DNA of 44,699 nucleotides from Haloferax gibbonsii ATCC 33959 (lineage in GTDB: Archaea > Halobacteriota > Halobacteria > Halobacteriales > Haloferacaceae). The stretch is from contig NZ_AOLJ01000026.1 in NCBI RefSeq assembly GCF_000336775.1, forward strand, positions 1-44,699, in the 5' to 3' direction. How positions within the stretch are numbered: position 1 is the stretch's first letter; every line of letters begins with the position of its first letter. A model generated the notes under the pieces. That model saw only the letters and a program-made list of their open reading frames with translations. It was not told the origin of the DNA and did no database searches. Below, piece by piece: positions 24,439 to 33,161 of this stretch. Position numbers and translations under genes: made by a program.

Positions 24439-24456
24439 GCGTCCGGTAGCGGACGC
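24439..24456 (-). other. GC-rich hairpin between nuoI and nuoJ1
   Basis: GCGTCCG-GTAG-CGGACGC has perfect seven-base arms (24439-24445 and 24450-24456). It lies in the only long intergenic gap of the nuo operon, after the nuoI stop. It may be an RNA processing or stabilising hairpin that sets different levels for the peripheral and membrane parts. No T-tract follows, so a terminator is less likely. Confidence 0.4.
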
Positions 24457-24493
24457 GGGCTGACGGGACTCGAACGATTCACTCGCGGTCATG

Positions 24494-24955
24494 TTACTGG
24501 TAGTCGACCTCTCCTTCGCCCTCGCCGATCCACGCGTTGCGGTCGGGGTTGCGAGAGTTGAGCGGGTCGATATCCTTGTACCACGGGACGTTCTTGAGCT
24601 GTTCTTTGTTGTAGACGAAGTCGTTTTTCGTGTCCGCCGTGAACTCGAAGTTCTGCGTGAGTAGGATGGCGTCGACGGGACAGACCTCCTCGCACAGCCG
24701 GCAGTAGATACACTGGCCGATGTGGAGGTTGTACTGCTCGCCGTTGCGCTTGTCGTCCTGAACGATCTGAATCGTGTCGTTCGGACAGACGTTCTCACAC
24801 TGACGGCACCAGATACATCGTTCTTGGCTGAACTTGTGGACGCCGCGGAAACGCGGGCTCACTTCTGGCGCGGTCTCGGGGTACTCGACCGTGAACGTCT
24901 CGCCGTCGAGCGCGTGCCTCAGCGTCACTGCCATGCCTTTCAGGATTCCGATCAT
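24494..24955 (-). CDS. nuoI: Complex I iron-sulfur subunit I
   Basis: A 153-residue ferredoxin-like subunit carrying the N6a and N6b [4Fe-4S] clusters. Two CxxCxxCxxxCP motifs are complete: Cys 47, 50, 53 and 57, and Cys 82, 85, 88 and 92. The N-terminal amphipathic region anchors it at the membrane. The C-terminal extension (PWYKDIDPLNSRNPDRNAW) is acidic, as in other haloarchaea. It passes electrons to NuoB. The ATG at 24955 overlaps the nuoH stop as ATGA, which fixes the start. Without NuoE, F and G in this operon, the donor to these clusters is unknown. Confidence 0.96.
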   Translation of the reverse strand: MIGILKGMAVTLRHALDGETFTVEYPETAPEVSPRFRGVHKFSQERCIWCRQCENVCPNDTIQIVQDDKRNGEQYNLHIGQCIYCRLCEEVCPVDAILLTQNFEFTADTKNDFVYNKEQLKNVPWYKDIDPLNSRNPDRNAWIGEGEGEVDYQ

Positions 24956-26001
24956 ACAATCACCCCCACGATGATGGCCGTGAGAACCAGGTTGGCGAAG
25001 GAGAGTACGAGCATCCCCTTCCAACCGATTTCGAGGAACTGGTCGACGCGAAGGCGCGGAATCGCGGAGCGCGCCCACTGGGTGAACAGGAAGAACGCCC
25101 AGATTTTGATGGTGAACCAGACGAATCCGGGCAGGACCGGGCCCGCCGGACCGCCGAGGAACAGCGTCGCCGCGATAGCGCCGCCGAGGAAGATGTGGAT
25201 GAACTCACCGAGGTAGATGAGCACGAAGTAGACCGAGGAGTACTCGGTCTGGAACCCGGCGACAATCTCGGTCGGCGCTTCGGGGATGTCGAACGGGTTA
25301 CGACCGACCTCCGCGAGGTTCGCGATGATGAACAGCGCGAACGCGAAGGGGTTCACGAACGCGAACCACGTCGGAATCGTCACGCCCGCGACCGAAAGCA
25401 GCGGCTCGGCCTGCACGGCGACGATTTCGCTCATGCGGAGCGACCCCGCGAAGATGACGACGGAGGCCGCCGTGACGACGAGCGGGATCTCGTAGGCGAT
25501 GTTCGACGCGACCGCGCGGAGCGCGCCGATGAGCGAGAACTTGTTGTTCGATGCGTAGCCGGTCATGACGATGCCCAGCGAGGCGATAGACGCCGCGGCG
25601 AAGGCGAACGCGAGACCGGTCTCGGGGTCCGCGAGCTGGATGCCGTTACCCATCGGGATGACGGCGAATCCGAGCAGCGCGGAGAAGGGAATGACCATCG
25701 GCGCGAGGTCCCACGCGGGACGGTCGACGCCCTCGGGAACGATGAGTTCCTTCGACAGCAGTCGGACCGCGTCCGTGACGATGGTCAGGAGACCGAACGG
25801 ACCGATTCGGTTGACTGCGATGCGGTCACCGAAGGCGGCCGTGATCTTCCGCTTCGCCCACGGTCCGGCGAACGCCGTCATGATGAGCATGATGTTGGCG
25901 ATGAGGAACGCGCCAACGAGACCCCCGACGACGTCGCCGAGGATGCCTTCGAGACCGAGGAGGCCGCTGATCGTGTCCGGAAGGACCGCTTGCAGACTCA
26001 T
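24952..26001 (-). CDS. nuoH: Complex I membrane subunit H
   Basis: A 349-residue membrane subunit that forms the quinone chamber with NuoB and NuoD. About eight helices are seen. Conserved elements are AFAGPWAKRKITAAFGDRIA (cytoplasmic loop 1), NRIGPFGLLTIVTDAVRLLSKE and the quinone-site loop RNPFDIPEAPTEIVAGFQTE with its acidic residues, then YFVLIYLGEFIHIFLGGAI. Its start codon shares one base with the nuoCD stop. Confidence 0.97.
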   Translation of the reverse strand: MSLQAVLPDTISGLLGLEGILGDVVGGLVGAFLIANIMLIMTAFAGPWAKRKITAAFGDRIAVNRIGPFGLLTIVTDAVRLLSKELIVPEGVDRPAWDLAPMVIPFSALLGFAVIPMGNGIQLADPETGLAFAFAAASIASLGIVMTGYASNNKFSLIGALRAVASNIAYEIPLVVTAASVVIFAGSLRMSEIVAVQAEPLLSVAGVTIPTWFAFVNPFAFALFIIANLAEVGRNPFDIPEAPTEIVAGFQTEYSSVYFVLIYLGEFIHIFLGGAIAATLFLGGPAGPVLPGFVWFTIKIWAFFLFTQWARSAIPRLRVDQFLEIGWKGMLVLSFANLVLTAIIVGVIV

Positions 26002-27674
26002 TACCGGTCCACCTCTCCGAGAACGATGTCGAGACTGCCGAGCGAGGCAATCATGTCCGGGATGTACTCACCCTCGGACATCTCGGGGAGCGTCTGGAGG
26101 TTCGAGAAGCACGGACTGCGGATCTTGAATCGGGCCGGCTTGTCGGTGCCGTCGGCGCGGATGTAGATGCCGAGTTCGCCCTTCGCGCCTTCGACGGCGC
26201 GGTAGATCTCCGTGTCCTCTTCGGGCTTCAGGGTGCGCGGAACGTTCGCCTGGATGTTCCGCTCGTCTTCGGGCCAGTCTTCGAGCAGGTCAACGCACTG
26301 CTGGATGATCTTGGCCGACTCCTCGACCTCGCGCATGCGCACGAGCAGGCGCGAGAAGTTGTCGCAGCCGTCCTCGACGACGACGTCCCAGTCGAGTTCG
26401 TCGTAGTAGCCGTAGGAGTCGTCGCGGCGGAGGTCGTAGTCGATGCCGGAGCCGCGGGCGACCGGGCCGGTCGCACCGTAGCTCTTGGCGACCTCAGGCG
26501 GCAGGACGCCCGTGCCGACCGTCCGCGCCTGGAGAATCTCGTTCGAGGTGATCATGTCGTGGTACTCCTCGAGCGCCTGCGGGAGCTCGTCGATGAAGTC
26601 GCGAATCTTCTCGAAGAACTCCTCGCGGGGTTCGGGGAGGTCCCAGACGACCCCGCCGAGCCGGAAGTAGTTGAACATCATGCGCTGACCGGTGAGGTCC
26701 TCCAGAATGTTCTGGACGATTTCGCGGTCCCGCATGGCGTACATGAAGATGGCCGTGAAGTCGCCGTACACGTCCAGCGCGAACGTGCCGAGCGCGATCA
26801 TGTGCGACGCGATGCGGCACAGTTCCGCGCCCATCGTGCGGATGATCTGGGCGTACTCGGGGACCTCGATGTCCGCGAGGTCCTCCGCGGTGCGGGCGTA
26901 GGCCCACTCGTTCAGCAGTCCCGCCGAGATGTAGTCCCAGCGGTCGGGGTACGGCATAATCTGGTGCCGGTAAGTCCCCTGCTGACACATCTGCTCCTCG
27001 CAGCGGTGGAGGTAGCCGATGTCGGAATCGAGGTCGACCACCTGCTCGCCGTCGACGACCGTCTCGACGTGCAGCACGCCGTGGGTCGCCGGGTGGTGCG
27101 GCCCGATGTTGATGTACATCGTGTTGCTGTCCCCGGCGCGGTGGTCCTCCTCGAGCGGGTTAGCGTGCTCGCGGAGCGTCGCTATCTGCGGGCGGTCCTG
27201 GTCGTAGTCCAGTCCGAGCGGGTGACCCTGCCACGTGTCCGGAAGCAGGATGCGACGCAGGTCCGGGTGGTCCTCGTACTGGATGCCGACGAGGTCGTAC
27301 GCCTCGCGCTCGTGCCAGTCGGCCGTCCGGAACACCGGCTCGGCGGACTGACTGACCGGGTTGTCCTTCGAGGTGGGCACGACGACCGAGACCTCGTCGG
27401 TCCGGTCGTCGAACTTCGTCAGATGGTAGATGGACTCGTAGCGGTCCTCGTACTCCTGTGCGGTCACACACGAGAGGTGGTCGAACCCGGCCTCGTCGCG
27501 GAGCTTGAACAGCGCGTCTTGGACCTCGTCGGGACGGATGACGAGCCCTGGCGCGTTCAGGTGTTCTTCGCGGCCGACGACGAGGTCGCCGAGCAGGTCG
27601 GCGAGTTCGTCGCCGCGGCTGACGCCCGATTCGAGTTCCGCGGGGTCGTCGGACTGTTGTTCTTCGAGGCTCAT
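26001..27674 (-). CDS. nuoCD: Complex I fused subunit CD
   Basis: A 557-residue fusion of the 30-kDa (NuoC, about residues 20-165) and 49-kDa (NuoD, about 180-557) subunits. The NuoC part includes SCVTAQEYEDRYESIYHLTKF and HEREAYDLVGIQYEDHPDLR. NuoD shows NIGPHHPATHGVLHVETVVD with the quinone-site histidine region, DIGYLHRCEEQMCQQGTYRH, and the C-terminal LGIYIRADGTDKPARFKIRS. Fusion of C and D is common in archaea and some bacteria. It overlaps nuoB by an ATGA. The Cys residues that bind a NiFe centre in related hydrogenases are absent, as expected for complex I. Confidence 0.97.
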   Translation of the reverse strand: MSLEEQQSDDPAELESGVSRGDELADLLGDLVVGREEHLNAPGLVIRPDEVQDALFKLRDEAGFDHLSCVTAQEYEDRYESIYHLTKFDDRTDEVSVVVPTSKDNPVSQSAEPVFRTADWHEREAYDLVGIQYEDHPDLRRILLPDTWQGHPLGLDYDQDRPQIATLREHANPLEEDHRAGDSNTMYINIGPHHPATHGVLHVETVVDGEQVVDLDSDIGYLHRCEEQMCQQGTYRHQIMPYPDRWDYISAGLLNEWAYARTAEDLADIEVPEYAQIIRTMGAELCRIASHMIALGTFALDVYGDFTAIFMYAMRDREIVQNILEDLTGQRMMFNYFRLGGVVWDLPEPREEFFEKIRDFIDELPQALEEYHDMITSNEILQARTVGTGVLPPEVAKSYGATGPVARGSGIDYDLRRDDSYGYYDELDWDVVVEDGCDNFSRLLVRMREVEESAKIIQQCVDLLEDWPEDERNIQANVPRTLKPEEDTEIYRAVEGAKGELGIYIRADGTDKPARFKIRSPCFSNLQTLPEMSEGEYIPDMIASLGSLDIVLGEVDR

Positions 27675-28372
27675 GGCGAATCAGCCCAGTTGTACCGCAT
27701 GACGAGGTCTTCCTCGTCGATTTCCGCCGCGAGCTTGTCGACGATTTCGTCGCGTTCGAGGTCGCCGAACTGCTCCAGTTCGTACGGCTTGACCGTCACC
27801 GGGCTGGACTCGCCGTTCGCGATGCGCTCTTGGAGCTTCGCGATACCGTAGATGAGCGCCTCCGGGCGCGGCGGGCAGCCGGGGATGTGGATGTCAACCG
27901 GGATGACCTCTTCTGCGCCCTTGATGACGTTGTAGCCCTCCTGGAACGGGCCGCCGGAAATCGTACACGACCCCATGCCGACGACGAACTTCGGTTCGGG
28001 CATCTGGTCGTAGACGCGCTTCATGCGCGGGGCGAACTTCGAGACGATGGTCCCCGGCACGATAATCACGTCGGCCTGTCGCGGCGACGCGCGCGGCACA
28101 CCCGCCGCGAACCGGTCGAGGTCGTGCTTGATTCCGTAGGTGTGCATCATCTCGATGCTGCAGCACGCGATACCGAACTGCAGCATGAACATCGAGGACC
28201 CGCGGACCCAGTTCATGAACTTGTCGAACTTCGTGAGGATGAACGGTGACGAGCCGAACGCCTCCCGAAGCTTCGAGTTGAACCGGTCGTCCGCCCCCGC
28301 CATCCGGGCGTCGCGAGTCTCGGTCTGTACCTGTGTGTCGTCCGTGACGAATGGCTTCTGTTCGCTACTCAT
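27671..28372 (-). CDS. nuoB: Complex I iron-sulfur subunit B
   Basis: A 233-residue subunit that carries cluster N2, the last electron carrier before quinone. The ligands are visible as the tandem Cys 70-71 ([10 protein letters not shown]), Cys 136 ([10 protein letters not shown]) and Cys 166 ([10 protein letters not shown]). The N-terminus is a polar haloarchaeal extension of about 35 residues, and the C-terminus is acidic. It overlaps nuoA and nuoCD by ATGA on both sides. Confidence 0.97.
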   Translation of the reverse strand: MSSEQKPFVTDDTQVQTETRDARMAGADDRFNSKLREAFGSSPFILTKFDKFMNWVRGSSMFMLQFGIACCSIEMMHTYGIKHDLDRFAAGVPRASPRQADVIIVPGTIVSKFAPRMKRVYDQMPEPKFVVGMGSCTISGGPFQEGYNVIKGAEEVIPVDIHIPGCPPRPEALIYGIAKLQERIANGESSPVTVKPYELEQFGDLERDEIVDKLAAEIDEEDLVMRYNWADSP

Positions 28373-28785
28373 GCATCTTGCCTCTCTGTCTTACGACGGT
28401 TTGCCTGCGGGCTTTTGACCCACTTGACTGCGCCGTTGCGCCACGCCCAGACGAGGCCGACGACGAGGATACCGATGAAAACGAGCATCGGCGTCAGAAT
28501 CGTCGCCAGCGACGCGCCCTGTTCGAGGGCCGAGCGGTAAATGACCGTCCACGGGAAAATCAGGACGGTCTCGATGTCGAACACGAGGAACAGCAGCGCG
28601 ACCATGTAGTACTGAATGTTAAACTGGACGCGCGCCGTGCCTGTCGGCACCTCACCACTCTCGTACGTGGCACTCTTTCCTTGTTCCGGTACGCTTGGGC
28701 GCAGCAGCGCCGACACCGCCATCATCGCGAGCGGTATGCCGACACCAACCAGCCCCATCGCACCGATTGCAATCCAATCACTCAT
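28369..28785 (-). CDS. nuoA: Complex I membrane subunit A
   Basis: A 138-residue, three-helix subunit. Helix 1 is at about residues 4-24, and the conserved loop after it contains KSATYESGEVPTGTARVQFN, including the YESGE quinone-switch segment. Helix 2 carries YYMVALLFLVFDIETVLIFP with the buried Asp and Glu, and helix 3 contains MLVFIGILVVGLVWAWR. It is the first gene of the operon; a TATA-like box about 44 bases upstream gives a short leader. Confidence 0.96.
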   Translation of the reverse strand: MSDWIAIGAMGLVGVGIPLAMMAVSALLRPSVPEQGKSATYESGEVPTGTARVQFNIQYYMVALLFLVFDIETVLIFPWTVIYRSALEQGASLATILTPMLVFIGILVVGLVWAWRNGAVKWVKSPQANRRKTERQDA

Positions 28786-28824
28786 GCCGTGTCTCCCTGA
28801 CGTGCGGCGGTTAGAAGCGCTCCC

Positions 28825-28832
28825 CTATAAAC
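28825..28832 (-). promoter_or_regulatory. TATA-like box of the nuo operon
   Basis: On the minus strand GTTTATAG (28832-28825) is a good haloarchaeal TATA box. It would start transcription near 28803, leaving a leader of about 18-20 bases before the nuoA ATG at 28785. The rest of the 188-base gap up to purE holds a T-rich minus-strand stretch (28863-28880) that could end purE transcription. Confidence 0.5.
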
Positions 28833-28973
28833 ATTGATTTGTGTGTTTCGGGCGCGAGAGAGCTTCTATTTGGAAAATACGCGAGAGACGCCCGGAACCC
28901 CGCACGGGCAGGGTTTCGACGCCCGGAGCGACCCCCGATTGCGGACCACTGACCGGCGACGGCGGACGCTTCG

Positions 28974-29585
28974 CTACCGCGATTCGCGGAAGCCCGCGAC
29001 GCCGAGGTCGTGGAGCGCGGCCGAGGTTTCGGCCACGTCGGAAACGAGGTCTTCGTGGTACTCGACGAGTCGGTCTTCGAGCTCGGGGTAGCCGCGGGAG
29101 AGCGCCTGTACGGCTGACAGCGCGGCGTTGAACGACTTGCCGGCGTCGACCGCGACGATGGGTGCGCCCGTCGGCATCCCGATGACCGAGTCGACCGACT
29201 TCTCCTGGACGGGGACGCCGACGACCGGAATCGGGTACGCGATGGAGGCGGTCATGTTCGGCAGGTCCGCGGACTTGCCGCCCGCGCCGGCGATGATGAC
29301 CTCGACGCCGCGGTCGCGCGCGGTGTCGCCGTAGGCGTACATCAGGTCGGGCGTCCGGTGCGCGGAGACGACGTACGTCTCGTAGGTGAACCGCTCTTCG
29401 GGCGGCGCGTCGAAGTCGGTCTGCTCGCCGAACCCGAGCGTGTCCAGCGCCTCGTGCGCGCCGGACATCACGTCGAGGTCGGAGTCAGACCCCATGATGA
29501 TGCCCACGTCGGGCGTCGTCTCGGGGTTGCGGTCGGCGTCGGCCTGTGCGTGCAGTTCGTCGATGAGGTCCCGTTCTGTCGTCAT
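28974..29585 (-). CDS. purE: N5-carboxyaminoimidazole ribonucleotide mutase
   Basis: A 203-residue class I PurE that turns N5-CAIR into CAIR in purine synthesis. The phosphate and CAIR loops are visible: VGIIMGSDSDLDVM near 27-40, YVVSAHRTPDLMYAYGDTA in the middle, and IAGAGGKSADLPNMTASIAY towards the C-terminus. The N-terminal 25 residues and the final segment are haloarchaeal extensions that make it longer than the roughly 165 residues of bacterial PurE. It lies six bases after purK, the usual kinase/mutase pair. Confidence 0.95.
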   Translation of the reverse strand: MTTERDLIDELHAQADADRNPETTPDVGIIMGSDSDLDVMSGAHEALDTLGFGEQTDFDAPPEERFTYETYVVSAHRTPDLMYAYGDTARDRGVEVIIAGAGGKSADLPNMTASIAYPIPVVGVPVQEKSVDSVIGMPTGAPIVAVDAGKSFNAALSAVQALSRGYPELEDRLVEYHEDLVSDVAETSAALHDLGVAGFRESR

Positions 29586-29591
29586 TGTGTA

Positions 29592-30740
29592 TCAGTCGAA
29601 GTGAAGTCCGTCCCGGAGGTCGCGCGTGCGTGCGAGAAGCGCTTCGAGGTCGACGTCGTCGTCGCCGACGGCGGTGAGATGGCCCATCTTGCGGAGCGGG
29701 CGCACCTCGTCTTTGCCGTACCAGTGCAGCGAGACGCCCGATTCACCGAGGGCGTCGTCGAGGCCGCCGAGCCGCGCGGGTCGGCTCTCGTCGACGGTGC
29801 CGAGGACGTTCGCCATCACGGTGGGCGACCGGCGAGTCGTCGCGCCGAGCGGCCACCCGAGCACGGCGCGGACGTGCTGTTCGAACTGCGAGGTGAGCGC
29901 GCCCTCGATGGTCCAGTGGCCGGAGTTGTGCGGGCGCGGGGCGACCTCGTTGACGAGCACGTCGCCAGCCGCCGTCTCGAACAGTTCGATGCCGAAGACG
30001 CCGCGGCCGGGCAGGTGCGAAAGCACCTCGCGGGCGACGCGATCGGCCTCCTCCCGCACTTCGTCGGTCGTCCGCGCCGGGACGACGGTCTCGCGGAGAA
30101 TCTCCTCCTCGTGGACGTTCTCGCCCACGGGGAAGGTCCGAATCTCGTCTTCGCCGCGGACGCCGATGACCGACAGTTCGCGCTCGAAGTCGACGAACGC
30201 CTCGGCCATCGCCGGGCCGCCGACCGCCTCGATGGCGGACTCGGCGTCCTCGGGGTCGGTGACGGGGACGTTTCCGCGGCCGTCGTAGCCGCCGGTCCGG
30301 GCTTTCAGCATGACCGAGCCGAACTCGTCGAGCGCGTCGCGGAGGTCGGCCGCGTCGTCGACGCGGTGGAACGGCGGAATCGGAATGTCCGCCTCGCCGA
30401 AGGTGTCTTTCTGGACCAGTTTGTCCTCGATGGTCCGGAGCGCGTCGGGCGAGGGGTGGACCTCGATTCCCTCCTCGGCGGCCAGTTCGTCGAGCAGGTC
30501 CGGGTCGGCGAGTTCGATTTCGAACGTCAGCGCGTCGGCCCGCGCGGCGAGTTCCGCCATCGCCTCGGGGTCGTCGAAGTCGCCGACGATTTGGTCGGCG
30601 ACGGCCGATGCCGGGCAGTCGGGTGTCGGGTCGAGCACGACGATGTCGACGCCGAGCGGTGCGGCGGCCTCGCCGAGCATACGCCCGAGCTGGCCCCCAC
30701 CGACGACGCCGAGCGTGGGTCCGGGTACGGTGACGGTCAC
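29592..30740 (-). CDS. purK: N5-carboxyaminoimidazole ribonucleotide synthase
   Basis: A 382-residue ATP-grasp enzyme that joins AIR, bicarbonate and ATP to N5-CAIR. The N-terminal domain begins TLGVVGGGQLGRMLGEAAAP; the ATP-grasp core includes LKARTGGYDGRGN and the metal-site region FGIELFETAAGDVLVNEVAP with PRPHNSGHWT. I choose the GTG at 30740 because a TATA-like TTTATG lies at about 30765-30770, 27 bases upstream, and because residues right after it lead into the Rossmann strand. An ATG at 30767 in the same frame would overlap the TATA box. It is cotranscribed with purE. Confidence 0.93.
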   Translation of the reverse strand: MTVTVPGPTLGVVGGGQLGRMLGEAAAPLGVDIVVLDPTPDCPASAVADQIVGDFDDPEAMAELAARADALTFEIELADPDLLDELAAEEGIEVHPSPDALRTIEDKLVQKDTFGEADIPIPPFHRVDDAADLRDALDEFGSVMLKARTGGYDGRGNVPVTDPEDAESAIEAVGGPAMAEAFVDFERELSVIGVRGEDEIRTFPVGENVHEEEILRETVVPARTTDEVREEADRVAREVLSHLPGRGVFGIELFETAAGDVLVNEVAPRPHNSGHWTIEGALTSQFEQHVRAVLGWPLGATTRRSPTVMANVLGTVDESRPARLGGLDDALGESGVSLHWYGKDEVRPLRKMGHLTAVGDDDVDLEALLARTRDLRDGLHFD

Positions 30741-30764
30741 AGTCGCGGGTTCAGTACGTCGGTG

Positions 30765-30770
30765 CATAAA
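30765..30770 (-). promoter_or_regulatory. TATA-like box of purKE
   Basis: TTTATG on the minus strand, 27 bases before a GTG in frame with purK, supports leaderless translation from that GTG. The rest of the 159-base gap to 30899 shows no gene. Confidence 0.45.
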
Positions 30771-30899
30771 CGTTGCCACATTATGCGTTCAAATGAGCAC
30801 ATTCGTGGATATAAACGGTGTAGAAGACGCAGAACGGGCCGGGCGCTGGAACGCGTCGAACGCGGGGAAAATCGGTTCGTCGGACGCCGCCGACCGGCG

Positions 30900-32648
30900 T
30901 CAGCCCCGCGTCTCGTTCGCGGCGGCGAGGGCGTCCTCGTCGATGAAGACGACCACGTCCTCGCTCCAGAGTTTGAAGGCGTGCTGGCGCGCGACGTAGC
31001 CGTCGAGTTCGGATTCGAGTTCGGTTCGGTCCCACTCGTAGGCGATGACGACCGGCGGCGCGTCGGCGGTCACCTCGGAGACGTTCGCGTCCGGCGCGCT
31101 ACTGGTGCGCTCGACGCCCGACCCCTCGAAGTACCACGGGAGCGGGAGTCGGCTGTGCCACGACGGCCCGCCGAGCGGGTTCGACTCGTTGGAGACGTAG
31201 AAGTGCGTCTCGTCGCTGTCCGGCGGGTGGGTCCCGTACAGGAGCACATCGGTTCCGGGGTTGGCGGCCGAGACGCGCTCCACGTCGTCGAGCGTGGCCT
31301 TGAGGTCGTTTTCGGGTTGGGCCCACTGGAGCACCTCCTTGTCCTCGTCGGTCGAGGCGTTCCAGTAGTCGACGTTGGCGGCCGCGACGCCGCCGACCGA
31401 GGCGACGAGCACGAGCGCCGCGAGGCCGACGCCGACCGTGTCCTTGGCGTCGAGCGCCTGCACGCCGGAGCGGAAGACGAACGCCGCGCCGACCGCCGCC
31501 GGGACCGCGAGCGGGACGATCGCGTGGACGACGACCCACGGCGCTTGGATGTCGGTCGCCAGCGGGTAGCCGAAGATGCTCACGACGCCCCAGTAGGTCG
31601 CGAAGGCGACGAGCCACCGGACCCGCCCCGCGACGACGCCGTAGCGGTCCACGACGATGCCGACGAGCGCGAAGACGATGAGCACCGGCGCGCCGTAGAC
31701 GAACGTTTCGAGGAAGTCCTTCAGATACGGGAGGTACTCGTGGGATTGGTGTCCGCCGCCGAGCCAACTGCCGAACATCTCCGAAACCGCGCCGACGGTC
31801 CCGGCTTCGAGGACGGGCAGAACCGCAGTTGAACCGCCGAGCGCGTTCCAGAGGTCGGGCCGCGGCGCGTAGAAGAAGACGAAGACGGCGAGGAAGGCGA
31901 GCAGACCCCCGAGGACGCCCGCGGCGTACCGAATCGCGCCGTAACCGAGACTTCCCGCCCCGCGTGCGCGAAGTCGGTCGCGGATGCTCGCGGGCAGTTC
32001 CGAAAAGAGGATGTCGCGGGCGGACTCGCCGGCCGAGGTCCGGGCGAGCAGTCGGTGGTCGAAGACGAGGAACGCCGCCCCGAGGAAACACGCGAGGTAG
32101 ACGACGTAGTTCTCCTTCGCCGCCGACCCGGTCGCGAAGGAGACGCCCGCGGGGATGAGGTAGGCGAGGCGGCCGGTGTCGTACGCGCGGACGACGAAGC
32201 CGAGCGCGACGAACGAGAAGGCGGCCACCAGCACGTCGTTGCGCATGAACCGCGAGTAGTAGACCAAGATGGGGTTCGCCGCGAAGAAGAGCGCGAGCGC
32301 GACCATCTCGTCGCGGCGGAGATGCTCTCGGAACAGCCAGACCGAAAGCGGAAGCAGGCCGCCGACGAGCGCCACGGGGAGCCGCGCCGTGAAATCGGTC
32401 GCCGGAAGGACGGCGAAGAGATAGTCGTTGACGACGGGGAGAAACGGGCCGTGGATGATGGGCCGGTAGGAGAACTCGCCGGTCTCGTGATAGCGCAGAA
32501 TCCAGTAGCCGACGCGGCCTTCGTCCCAGTGGAAGATTCGGCCGCCGAGGTCGACGAGGCGGACGAGGAGGGCGACGACCACCGCGCCCGAAAGCGCCAG
32601 GAGGGCACGGGACCGAGTGACCGTCTCGGTCCCACTGTCAGTACTCAT
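30900..32648 (-). CDS. Agl23-like membrane glycosyltransferase-fold protein
   Basis: A 582-residue polytopic protein with about eleven helices in the N-terminal two thirds and a soluble extracellular C-terminus. The first loop contains GGRIFHWDEGRVGYWILRY and RPIIHGPFLP, the acidic motif region of PMT/ArnT-type GT-C glycosyltransferases. SRFMRNDVLVAAFSFVALG and TGSAAKENYVVYLACFLG fit the haloarchaeal flippase activity-associated Agl23 family, linked to N-glycosylation lipid carriers. Substrate and direct activity are unknown. The ATG at 32648 is preceded by a TATA-like GTTGTATTG on the minus strand about 28 bases upstream. No other glycosylation gene is nearby. Confidence 0.82.
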   Translation of the reverse strand: MSTDSGTETVTRSRALLALSGAVVVALLVRLVDLGGRIFHWDEGRVGYWILRYHETGEFSYRPIIHGPFLPVVNDYLFAVLPATDFTARLPVALVGGLLPLSVWLFREHLRRDEMVALALFFAANPILVYYSRFMRNDVLVAAFSFVALGFVVRAYDTGRLAYLIPAGVSFATGSAAKENYVVYLACFLGAAFLVFDHRLLARTSAGESARDILFSELPASIRDRLRARGAGSLGYGAIRYAAGVLGGLLAFLAVFVFFYAPRPDLWNALGGSTAVLPVLEAGTVGAVSEMFGSWLGGGHQSHEYLPYLKDFLETFVYGAPVLIVFALVGIVVDRYGVVAGRVRWLVAFATYWGVVSIFGYPLATDIQAPWVVVHAIVPLAVPAAVGAAFVFRSGVQALDAKDTVGVGLAALVLVASVGGVAAANVDYWNASTDEDKEVLQWAQPENDLKATLDDVERVSAANPGTDVLLYGTHPPDSDETHFYVSNESNPLGGPSWHSRLPLPWYFEGSGVERTSSAPDANVSEVTADAPPVVIAYEWDRTELESELDGYVARQHAFKLWSEDVVVFIDEDALAAANETRG

Positions 32649-32728
32649 GCCCACCCATCGCAACGCCGACAATACAACTTTTGTGCTTGCCCGTCGCCGG
32701 AGACCAAATTCGGTCGGTGTCGGTAGTT

Positions 32729-32736
32729 CTTTTATC
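32729..32736 (+). promoter_or_regulatory. TATA-like box of ribH-aspC
   Basis: CTTTTATC lies about 24-28 bases before the ribH ATG at 32757, a leaderless arrangement. Confidence 0.5.
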
Positions 32737-32756
32737 CGAGGCGGGAAGGGTCGGCC

Positions 32757-33161
32757 ATGGTCTCACTCGGACTCGTCGTGGCCCGATTCAACTCGTCGGT
32801 CACGGAGCAGATGGAAGCGGCGGCCCGCGACGCGGCCGCCGAGCGCGACGCGGAGGTGGTCGAGACGATTCAGGTCCCCGGCGCGTACGACTCGCCCCTC
32901 GCGGCCGACCGACTCGCCCGCCGCGACGATATCGACGCCGTCGCCGTCGTCGGCGCAATCGTCACCGGCGACACCGACCACGACCGCGTCATCGCCGACG
33001 CGACCGCGAAGTCGCTGACGGAGGTCTCGTTGGACCGCGACACGCCGGTCTCGTTCGGCGTCTCCGGCCCCGGCATGAGCGGCGCGGAGGCGCGCGAGCG
33101 CGTCAGCAAAGGTGCGGAAGCGGTTTACGCTGCGACTGATATGGTGGAGGCGTTGGCATGA
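32757..33161 (+). CDS. ribH: 6,7-dimethyl-8-ribityllumazine synthase
   Basis: A 134-residue lumazine synthase, the penultimate step of riboflavin synthesis. It begins LGLVVARFNSSVTEQM, with the family's substrate-stacking aromatic in RFN. VPGAYDSPLAA and VVGAIVTGDTDHDRVIAD form the phosphate and substrate loops, including the catalytic His in the GDTDHD segment. The last portion PVSFGVSGPGMSGAEARER matches the PVxFGV strand. It is somewhat shorter than the roughly 155 residues of bacterial forms, as usual in archaea. It overlaps the aminotransferase gene by four bases. Confidence 0.92.
   Translation: MVSLGLVVARFNSSVTEQMEAAARDAAAERDAEVVETIQVPGAYDSPLAADRLARRDDIDAVAVVGAIVTGDTDHDRVIADATAKSLTEVSLDRDTPVSFGVSGPGMSGAEARERVSKGAEAVYAATDMVEALA

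Noticed and set aside
28977-28989. CCGCGA-T-TCGCGG palindrome as a terminator of purE
   Set aside because: It lies within the last codons of purE and no T-tract follows directly; the short palindrome is likely a by-product of GC-rich codons.
29358-31832. 824-residue plus-strand frame opposite purE, purK and the Agl23-like gene
   Set aside because: Spans several real genes on the other strand and has mirror composition.
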